A DNA stretch of 62,680 bases from an uncultured Prevotella sp. (GTDB lineage Bacteria > Bacteroidota > Bacteroidia > Bacteroidales > Bacteroidaceae). The DNA lies in NCBI GenBank assembly GCA_944319915.1, contig CALUEY010000036.1, positions 1 through 62,680 of the forward strand, given 5' to 3'. Under the pieces are notes generated by a model. It was not told the origin of the DNA. It made no database searches and saw only the letters and a program-made list of their open reading frames with translations. Both the position numbers and the translations under genes were made by a program. Each line of letters opens with the position of its first letter. Position 1 is the stretch's first letter. Shown piece by piece: positions 56,090 to 62,680 of this stretch.

Positions 56090-57007
56090 ATGCCTTTAAG
56101 ACTGCCAGACAAGCTGCCCGCCATAGAGCTGCTTAAGAAAGAGAACATATTCGTGATGGACGACTCACGGGCCACCACGCAGGACATCCGCCCGCTGCGG
56201 ATTGTCATCCTTAACCTGATGCCACTGAAGGTAACCACCGAGACCGACTTGATAAGGCTCCTGTCGAACACTCCATTGCAGCTCGACATCAGCTTCATGA
56301 AGCTGAAGAGCCATACGCCTAAGAACACACCGATAGAGCACATGATGATGTTCTACCGCGACTTTGAGGATATGGCCGGCGAGAAGTTCGACGGCATGAT
56401 AGTTACGGGGGCGCCGGTGGAAACCTACGACTACGAAGAGGTGACGTACTGGGAAGAGGTGAGCGGCATATTGCGCTGGGCGCGCACCCACGTAACGTCT
56501 ACACTGTACATCTGCTGGGCTGCCCAGGCGGCATTGTATTGCCATTACGGCATTCCTAAGTATCCGCTGGAAAGGAAGATGTTCGGTGTGTTCAGCCAGC
56601 GTCCGCTCGACCCGCTGTTGCCCATATTCCGCGGTTTCGACGATGTGTTCTATATGCCGCACAGCCGTCATACGGAAGTGCGGCGCGAGGACATACTGGC
56701 ATGCCCGGGCCTGCAGCTCATAGCCGAGTCGCCGGAATGCGGCGTGAGCATGGTGATGGCGCGCTCAGGGCGCGAGTTCTATATAACGGGTCACCTTGAG
56801 TATGCCCCGCTCACGCTCGACACGGAGTACAGGCGCGACCTCGGTGTGCGCGACGACGTGGACATGCCTAAGCACTACTATGTTGGCGACAATCCCGACA
56901 ACCCGCCCCTCGTGACGTGGCGCGCCCACGCCAACCTGCTCTACAGCAACTGGATAAACTACTATGTATATCAAGAAACACCTTACGACATAAACCGGAT
57001 AGTATAG
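56090..57007 (+). CDS. metA: Homoserine O-acyltransferase (MetA), acetyl-CoA type predicted
   Basis: A 305-residue enzyme for the activation step of methionine synthesis. The catalytic Cys142 (YICWAAQA), His235 and Glu237 (ITGHLEY) are present. Position 111 is Glu (VTGAPVETYDYEEV). In studied MetA enzymes Glu there goes with acetyl-CoA and Gly with succinyl-CoA, so O-acetylhomoserine is the predicted product. The -7 box TATCTTTG (55983-55990) gives a leader of about 95 nt. The last base of its stop codon is the first base of the next gene's GTG. Confidence 0.95.
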   Translation: MPLRLPDKLPAIELLKKENIFVMDDSRATTQDIRPLRIVILNLMPLKVTTETDLIRLLSNTPLQLDISFMKLKSHTPKNTPIEHMMMFYRDFEDMAGEKFDGMIVTGAPVETYDYEEVTYWEEVSGILRWARTHVTSTLYICWAAQAALYCHYGIPKYPLERKMFGVFSQRPLDPLLPIFRGFDDVFYMPHSRHTEVRREDILACPGLQLIAESPECGVSMVMARSGREFYITGHLEYAPLTLDTEYRRDLGVRDDVDMPKHYYVGDNPDNPPLVTWRAHANLLYSNWINYYVYQETPYDINRIV

Positions 57008-58851
57008 TGAGGAAACTCGAACTGCTTGCGCCAGCGCGCGATTTGGAGTGTGGCAAGGCTGCCATCGACCATGGGGCTGATGCCGTGTATATAGGTGCTG
57101 CCCGGTTTGGCGCGCGCGCCGCAGTAGGCAATTCGCTCGATGACATAGCCGAGCTGTGCCGCTACGCCCACCGCTTTGCCGCCCGGGTGTATGTCACGGT
57201 GAACACCATAATCTATGATGCTGAGCTTGAGGCCACGCGTGGGCTGCTTGCTGGGCTTGAAGCTGCCGGGGCCGATGCCGTGCTCGTGCAGGACATGGCG
57301 GTGCTCGGAATGCTTCGCGGAGGGCGCATGGCGGCCCATGCCAGTACCCAGACTGACAACCGCACGGCGCAGAAGGTGCGCTGGCTGCGCCAAGCTGGTT
57401 TTAGTAGGGTGGTGCTTGCGCGTGAGCTTTCTGTGCAGGAGGTGGCCGCCATCCATGCCGAGGTGCCCGACGTGGAGCTTGAAGTGTTTGTGCATGGTGC
57501 GCTGTGTGTTAGTTACAGCGGCCAGTGCTATGCCTCGCAGCATTGTTTCGGCCGCTCGGCCAATAGGGGAGAGTGCGCCCAGTTCTGCCGTTTGAGGTTC
57601 GACTTGGAAGATGCCGATGGGCATGCCATTGAGCGTGGCCGTTATTTCCTTTCCTTGAAGGATATGTGCCGCATCGACGGGCTGGAGGCTCTTGTTGTGG
57701 CAGGGGCCACATCGTTTAAGATAGAGGGGCGGCTGAAGGATGCGGCGTATGTAAAGAACGTGACAGCAGCCTACAGCGAAAGGCTCAATGAAATAATCCG
57801 CCGCCACCCCGGGCAATATGCAAGGGCGTCGTTGGGCCGCTGCTCTTATGCTTTTGTGCCAGACTTGCGCAAGACCTTCAACCGCGGCTTTACGCCTTAT
57901 TTCCTTGACGGGCGGAGCCCTGGCATGGCATCGATGGATACGCCCAAGGCCAAGGGCGAGTTCGTAGGGCGGGTGAAAGAAGTGCGTGGGCCATCGTTTA
58001 CGGTGGCCGGGCTGGCTTCGTTTGCCAATGGCGATGGGTTGTGTTATGTGGGAACTGATGGCAGGCTGGAGGGCTTCAGGGTTAACCGGGTGATGAACAA
58101 TCGCTTGTTTCCGCAGCGTATGCCGTCGGGCTTGCGCCCCGGAACGATGCTTTACCGTAACAACGACCAGGAGTTTGAGCGGCTGTTGTCTCGTCAAAGC
58201 TCGGTCAGGAAGATTCCAGTGTCACTGCGGTTGGGCATTGTTCCGGGAGGCATCTCGCTTGAGGCCGAGGTTGCAGGAGGACCGTCGGTGCGCGTGGAGG
58301 CGGGTGTGAAGCTGCAACAGGCCGAGCACGACCAGCGCGAGAACGTCATTCGGCAGTTGACCAAGCTTGGCACCACTGTTTACGAGTGTTCCCACGTGGA
58401 GCTTCCGGAGGGTTTCGGCCTTTTCGTTCCGTCGAGCGTGCTTGCCGGCTTGCGCCGCAATGCGGTTGAAGCCCTCGACCATGCCATTGCCTCAGGCAGC
58501 TCCAAGGCTGCCGCATGGGGTGGTGATGATGCGCCTGATATCTCACATACCGTTGCTCCACAATATTTATATAATGTCTCTAACAAAGAGGCGAGGGCGT
58601 TTTATGCAACGCATGGCATGGCCGATGTAGCCCCGGCGTATGAGCAAAAGCCCGTTAGAGGTGCCTTGCTGATGCAGTGCCGCTATTGCATACGCCATGC
58701 ATTGGGGCTTTGCTTAAAGCATGGTGGGCAGAAAGGTGAGTGGCGTGAGCCGTGGCACTTGGCTCTGCCGGACGGCAGGCGCTTCCGCCTTGAATTTGAT
58801 TGCCGTCGCTGCCAGATGAACGTTTATGCAGCTGAGAGCGCCAGGCGTTAG
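57007..58851 (+). CDS. U32 family protein, TrhP-like tRNA hydroxylation factor
   Basis: A 614-residue protein starting with the GTG that overlaps the metA stop (VRKLELLAPARDLECGKAAIDHGADAVYIG). The U32 signature EVFVHGALCVSYSGQCYASQHCFGRSANRGECAQFCR has the cysteines thought to hold an iron-sulfur cluster. The C-terminal half is the DUF3656 region, ending in a second cysteine cluster (MQCRYCIRHALGLCLKHGG, FDCRRCQMNVY). Members of this family (YegQ/TrhP, RlhA) are needed for hydroxylation of tRNA U34 or of rRNA and are mis-named collagenases. The tRNA role is inferred from family. Confidence 0.88.
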   Translation: MRKLELLAPARDLECGKAAIDHGADAVYIGAARFGARAAVGNSLDDIAELCRYAHRFAARVYVTVNTIIYDAELEATRGLLAGLEAAGADAVLVQDMAVLGMLRGGRMAAHASTQTDNRTAQKVRWLRQAGFSRVVLARELSVQEVAAIHAEVPDVELEVFVHGALCVSYSGQCYASQHCFGRSANRGECAQFCRLRFDLEDADGHAIERGRYFLSLKDMCRIDGLEALVVAGATSFKIEGRLKDAAYVKNVTAAYSERLNEIIRRHPGQYARASLGRCSYAFVPDLRKTFNRGFTPYFLDGRSPGMASMDTPKAKGEFVGRVKEVRGPSFTVAGLASFANGDGLCYVGTDGRLEGFRVNRVMNNRLFPQRMPSGLRPGTMLYRNNDQEFERLLSRQSSVRKIPVSLRLGIVPGGISLEAEVAGGPSVRVEAGVKLQQAEHDQRENVIRQLTKLGTTVYECSHVELPEGFGLFVPSSVLAGLRRNAVEALDHAIASGSSKAAAWGGDDAPDISHTVAPQYLYNVSNKEARAFYATHGMADVAPAYEQKPVRGALLMQCRYCIRHALGLCLKHGGQKGEWREPWHLALPDGRRFRLEFDCRRCQMNVYAAESARR

Positions 58852-58867
58852 AAAAACAGAGCTTCGG

Positions 58868-59905
58868 ATGAAAGGATTTGACATGAAAAAGATGGTTTGC
58901 CGATTGGCGTCGGCGGCTCAGCCAAGCAGGCTGTGGCTGCAGGCTGTGGCGGTTTCCGCATTGTCGGTAATATTGTTTACGTCGTGCTACAACCAATCAA
59001 CACCCACTTCGGACGCGTGGGACCTTACCAAGCGCCAGATAGATTCCATCTCGTTTTCCACCACCCACCATTACTCGCAGAACTACAACTTTGTGGTTAA
59101 GGCTGATTCGCTAAGGCTTGTGTGCCAGGCTCCAGATGAGTTGCCCTTTGACTCGGTTACAGTCTATGGTGGCGATTGCGTCGTCGTGGCAGATTTTATG
59201 TCGATGCCTGCCGATACAATAGACTCTGTTTGGGTGAAGATAGCCCGCGACCAGATAACGCAAGGGTGGGTGAGGGAATGCTCATTGCTCGACAGCGTGG
59301 AGCCAAACAATTACATATCGCAGTTCATCGACACATTCTCCGATGTCCATCTTTTGCTTTTTCTTGCCTTGGTGGCCGTGGTAGGGGCAGCTTACGGCTT
59401 GCGGGTGCTATTCAGGCGCAATGCGAAGATAGTGCATTTCCGCGACATAGACTCGCTCTATCCTACGCTCCTTGCCTTGCTCGTGGCAGGCGCAGCCACG
59501 CTTTATGCCTCTATCCAACTGTTCGGGCCGGAGTCGTGGCGGCATTTCTATTACCATCCGTCGCTCAATCCCTTTGCCTTGCCGCCCCATCTTGGGCTTT
59601 TCATATCGTTGGTTTGGGCAATGATAGTAGTGGGCATCGCCACCGTAGAGGAGATAGCCCGGCAGCTGTCGCTGGCTGACACGTTGCTGTATCTGTGCGG
59701 GCTTGCGGCTGTATGCGCCATCGACTATGTGGTTTTCAGCATCTCAACGCTTTATTACGTTGGCTATCCGCTTTTCGTTGCATACGTGGTTTTTGCCTTG
59801 AGGCAGTATCTGAGGCATACCCGTTGCCGCTACATTTGCGGCAACTGCGGCGCAAAGATGATGGAAAAAGGCACTTGCCCGCACTGTGGAGCGTTCAATG
59901 AGTGA
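58868..59905 (+). CDS. Membrane lipoprotein with C-terminal zinc ribbon
   Basis: A 345-residue protein starting at the ATG at 58868 (58883 is an alternative). The signal ends in a lipobox FTSC. A periplasmic SH3-like stretch (about 70-140, YNFVVKADSLRLVC...QGWVREC) is followed by a set of hydrophobic helices (about 160-320). A cytosolic-looking zinc ribbon CGNCGAKMMEKGTCPHCG closes the protein. The combination suggests a sensor or scaffold in the envelope. I do not recognise a named function. It starts 16 bp after the U32 gene and is probably in the same operon. Confidence 0.72.
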   Translation: MKGFDMKKMVCRLASAAQPSRLWLQAVAVSALSVILFTSCYNQSTPTSDAWDLTKRQIDSISFSTTHHYSQNYNFVVKADSLRLVCQAPDELPFDSVTVYGGDCVVVADFMSMPADTIDSVWVKIARDQITQGWVRECSLLDSVEPNNYISQFIDTFSDVHLLLFLALVAVVGAAYGLRVLFRRNAKIVHFRDIDSLYPTLLALLVAGAATLYASIQLFGPESWRHFYYHPSLNPFALPPHLGLFISLVWAMIVVGIATVEEIARQLSLADTLLYLCGLAAVCAIDYVVFSISTLYYVGYPLFVAYVVFALRQYLRHTRCRYICGNCGAKMMEKGTCPHCGAFNE

Positions 59906-59946
59906 GCTTTTCGGCCTGCTGAACGCTAAATCCTTATAAATGAGGA

Positions 59947-59977
59947 TTGCCCGTTTGGAGTCTATTTCTTACCTTTG
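59947..59977 (+). promoter_or_regulatory. Promoter of the TonB-dependent receptor gene
   Basis: TTG (59947-59949) and TACCTTTG (59970-59977) are 20 bp apart, 27 bp before the start codon at 60005. Confidence 0.72.
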
Positions 59978-60004
59978 CATGCTGAATTTAACTATGATTT
60001 GTAG

Positions 60005-62389
60005 ATGAAGAAGAAGGCTTTGCGCGTGGCCATGGCGACGTTGGCTGTATGTGGGTGGGCAGACGGACTGTGTGCCGCACGTGATGTTTCTTTATGGGGG
60101 GCAGAAGTGTCGGCTCCCAATGAGTTCGCCAAGGCGGACACCTCGCGCGTTGTAGACCTCGACGAGGTGGTTGTGGTGGCCCAACCAAAGGAAAGCTTGC
60201 GCCTGCGACGCCAGCCCTTGGGCAGCACGGTGTTCACCGACAAAGAGATGCGGCGCCTTGGCATACAGTCGCTGAGCAGGCTCTCGCGCTATGTGCCGTC
60301 GTTCGTCGTTCCCGACTATGGGGCGCGCTATACATCGTCTATATATGTGAGGGGCATCGGCTCGCGTTCGGGAGACCCGGCCATGGGGGTGTATTTTGAC
60401 AACATACCGCTCGTAAACAAGAGCACTTACAACCGTCATTTCTATATGCTCGACCGTGTCGACGTTATGCGCGGGCCGCAAGGCACGCTCTACGGCATCA
60501 ACGCTGAGGGGGGCATCGTGCGTATGTACTCCAAGAATCCGATGAACTACCAAGGCACCGACGTGTCGGCCACAGCCGCATCGGGCTGTGCCGTGACTAC
60601 CGAGGTGGCCCACTACCATCGCCCGAGCGAGGATTTTGCCTTTTCGGCCACAGCTTTCTACAGTGGCCAGCGAGGCTTTTTCGACAACGCTAACATTGAC
60701 GGAGATGCCGACCTGAGCAATGAGGCAGGTGGCAGGATGCGCTTTGTGCTTACGCCGGGCAGTCGCCTCACGTTCGACCTTACGTCAGACTATCAGTATG
60801 TCAACCAAAACGCTTTTGCTTATGGCCTGTATGACAGCGAGACGGGGAACTTCTCTGCGCCTTCAACCACATTCATGAATGGTTACCGCAGGCAGATGGT
60901 GAACGCTGGCCTGAACGTTTCATACCGTGGTGACGCCCACCTGCTAAGTTTTGCCACGGGATACCAGTTCCTTGATGACCTGATGCAGATGGACCAGGAC
61001 TACCTGCCAGAAGACTATATGCGGCTTGAACAGCGGCAAAAGCTTAACGTGCTGACCCAGGAGGTAACGCTGAGGAGCCTGCGCACAGGGCGGTGGCAGC
61101 ACACCTCGGGCGTGTTCTTCAGCTACCAGTGGCTGCACACTGAAGCCCCGGTGTATTTCGGCGACGCCATGAACAGCATGATACTCGCGTCGATGGGCAT
61201 GCCGCCAATGGTGTCTTCGGCCATGACTCTCAGCGACAATTATGTGCCAGGGGATTTCAAGACCCCGCAGCTTAACATCGGCGTTTACCACGAGTCGAAC
61301 GTGACGCTTGCCGACAGGCTCATGCTGACGCTCGGGCTGCGGTATGACTACCAGCGGGTCAAGATAGACTACGACTCCTACTCGCATTTCAATTTGGCTT
61401 TCAGCATGCCGCCAATGCCGGCTGTAGAGAGTCGGTTCATGTCTGTGCTGCGAGGCGGGGCGGCGGAGGATTACACCCAGTTGCTGCCAAAGCTTGCCTT
61501 GACGTACAGGCTCGACAAGCGAGGCTCAAACGTTTATGCCACAGTTAGCAAGGGCTTCCGTGCCGGCGGGTATAACTTGCAGATGTTCTCCGATATTTTC
61601 AGGAGTGAGCAGAGCGCGCTCGGCATGAAGCTCATGCAGCTTATGCAGGGCGACATGACCGTGGAGCACGATGCCGAGTACTATGAAAACATCAACCGCA
61701 CGATAACTTACGAGCCGGAGGTGAGCTGGAGCTACGAGCTTGGCACCCACCTAAACCTTTTTGGCGGAAAGCTTCATGCCGATGCCGCAGTGTATTATAC
61801 GCATATTAGTAACCAACAGCTCTCGGTGATGGCTGGCAATTATGGCTTTGGCCGTATGATGGTGAATGCGGGCAAGAGCGGCAGCTGCGGACTGGAACTG
61901 GCCCTGCGCGGCAAGGCTGCCGGCGACAGGTTGGCATGGAGCGCGACATACAGTTTCACTCACTCTACTTTCAGACAGTATGCCGACAGCGTGAAGGCTG
62001 ATGGGGGGAAGGGCAACGTGCTGCGTGATTACAAGGGGAATCATGTGCCTTTTGTGCCTAAGCATACGTTCAGCATCGTTGCCGATTACAGCTTCCTTTT
62101 TCACAATTCGATGCTCGTGAAGTCGTTGACGCTTGGTGCCGACGTAGCCGGCAATGGGGAAACTTATTGGGATGTGGACAACGAATATTCCCAAAAGTTC
62201 TATGCCTTGCTTGGAATGCACGTGGCACTGGATTTTGGAACTCTTCAGATAAACGTGTGGGGGCGCAACCTTACGGACGCAAAATACAACACATTCTTGA
62301 TAAACAGCTCTGCAGACCGCGTGCAGCGCTCGTTTGCTCAGCGTGGCACTCCAATTCAGGTGGGCGTGGATTTCAGCCTGCATCTGTGA
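60005..62389 (+). CDS. TonB-dependent outer-membrane receptor
   Basis: A 794-residue receptor with a signal peptide (about 1-25), a TonB box-like DLDEVVVVAQ near 51-60, and a plug domain (about 65-180: IQSLSRLSRYVPSFVVPD, IYVRGIGSRSGDPAMGVYFDNIPL, VDVMRGPQGTLYG). A 22-strand barrel follows, ending in a C-terminal aromatic/hydrophobic strand (GVDFSLHL). It lacks the carboxypeptidase-like N-terminal domain of SusC proteins and has no SusD partner, so it is more likely a siderophore, haem or cobalamin-type receptor than a glycan importer. The ligand is unknown. Confidence 0.93.
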   Translation: MKKKALRVAMATLAVCGWADGLCAARDVSLWGAEVSAPNEFAKADTSRVVDLDEVVVVAQPKESLRLRRQPLGSTVFTDKEMRRLGIQSLSRLSRYVPSFVVPDYGARYTSSIYVRGIGSRSGDPAMGVYFDNIPLVNKSTYNRHFYMLDRVDVMRGPQGTLYGINAEGGIVRMYSKNPMNYQGTDVSATAASGCAVTTEVAHYHRPSEDFAFSATAFYSGQRGFFDNANIDGDADLSNEAGGRMRFVLTPGSRLTFDLTSDYQYVNQNAFAYGLYDSETGNFSAPSTTFMNGYRRQMVNAGLNVSYRGDAHLLSFATGYQFLDDLMQMDQDYLPEDYMRLEQRQKLNVLTQEVTLRSLRTGRWQHTSGVFFSYQWLHTEAPVYFGDAMNSMILASMGMPPMVSSAMTLSDNYVPGDFKTPQLNIGVYHESNVTLADRLMLTLGLRYDYQRVKIDYDSYSHFNLAFSMPPMPAVESRFMSVLRGGAAEDYTQLLPKLALTYRLDKRGSNVYATVSKGFRAGGYNLQMFSDIFRSEQSALGMKLMQLMQGDMTVEHDAEYYENINRTITYEPEVSWSYELGTHLNLFGGKLHADAAVYYTHISNQQLSVMAGNYGFGRMMVNAGKSGSCGLELALRGKAAGDRLAWSATYSFTHSTFRQYADSVKADGGKGNVLRDYKGNHVPFVPKHTFSIVADYSFLFHNSMLVKSLTLGADVAGNGETYWDVDNEYSQKFYALLGMHVALDFGTLQINVWGRNLTDAKYNTFLINSSADRVQRSFAQRGTPIQVGVDFSLHL

Positions 62390-62614
62390 AGCCGCCACTG
62401 CCCAGAAAAAGCGGGCACACCCGAATGTGTAAGGCTGATGGAAATACCTTTGGCCATATTGGAGAAATACAAGGGCATGGATGCCAACGGCAAGTTGTTG
62501 CCCTTGCTTACGCAAGAGAGCATGAACATCCACCTGAAGAAAATGGCCGTGATGTGTGGCATCAACCGTCCGATTTCATTCCATTGCGGAAGACATATCA
62601 ATTTTTGGCTCTAG
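62390..62614 (+). pseudogene. Tyrosine recombinase (integrase) remnant
   Basis: Directly after the receptor stop codon, one frame reads VRLMEIPLAILEKYKGMDANGKLLPLL...MNIHLKKMAVMCGINRPISFHCGRH and stops at 62612. This matches the catalytic domain of Bacteroidetes-type tyrosine recombinases up to the H-x-x-R-H box. The N-terminal core-binding domain, the first catalytic Arg and the C-terminal half with the nucleophile Tyr are missing. It is the scar of a lost mobile element. The last 66 bp show nothing else. Confidence 0.7.
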
Positions 62615-62680
62615 TTAATTATACCGTTGCAAACTTGACATTATAATGGTTCATGGAAAGTCCAAGCAGTTCATCTGCCT

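Overview
The window reads as chromosome of a Bacteroidales bacterium, most probably Prevotellaceae. The basis is the repeated Bacteroidetes promoter signature (TTG, about 20 bp, TAnnTTTG), the atpDC-I-BEFHAG order of the ATP synthase operon, the GT3-type glycogen synthase, a type IX secretion sorting domain, NhaD, TamB, CCDC81-like HU/SPOR and DUF4369/DUF4738 lipoproteins. Most of the window is GC-rich core genome; the first 2.9 kb looks like decaying acquired DNA.

Layout. 1-2.9 kb: a terminator from an upstream gene, a 9-bp tandem repeat, a TetR regulator, a 24-bp dyad that could be its operator, a frameshifted methyltransferase gene and a collapsed restriction-modification gene. 3-6.5 kb: hisG-hisD-hisC on the minus strand, without hisB next to it. 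6.5-11 kb: lytic transglycosylase MltF, then an ATP-grasp protein overlapping a GH43 glycosidase. 11-21.4 kb: tRNA-Thr and tRNA-Gly, uvrA, rpsA, tamB and a short flavodoxin-fold reductase. 22-28 kb: an unusually short sigma factor, an HU/SPOR-FHA pair read from a probably leaderless transcript, rfbC-ugd-lipoprotein, nudC. 28-33 kb: 5'-nucleotidase, nhaD, pfkA. 33.3-40.7 kb: complete F1Fo ATP synthase operon closed by a 38-bp perfect palindrome. 40.8-45.3 kb: two exported proteins. 45.4-49.8 kb: glycogen synthase and phosphorylase. 50-53.2 kb: thiE/tenI-like, prs and DUF4369 operon, then rplU-rpmA. 53.3-62.4 kb: a small RNA gene, fosmidomycin-type efflux pump with ogt, metA-U32-membrane protein cluster, TonB-dependent receptor. 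The right edge holds a tyrosine recombinase remnant.

The most interesting structure lies outside the genes. Five of the longest intergenic gaps (about 8.0, 21.7, 30.5, 44.6 and 53.7 kb) each carry a palindrome with the same core, CCGTTT, nine bases, AAACGG. In two of them the nine-base spacer also pairs with sequence further downstream, giving two interleaved, mutually exclusive hairpins. I do not recognise this family. The gap at 30.2 kb also has a 176-bp MITE-like element, and the gap at 53.4 kb has a promoter-to-terminator unit for a non-coding RNA of about 90 nt.

Most genes are housekeeping: histidine, methionine and thiamine-type metabolism, glycogen turnover, nucleotide-sugar synthesis for surface glycans, energy conservation, DNA repair and translation.
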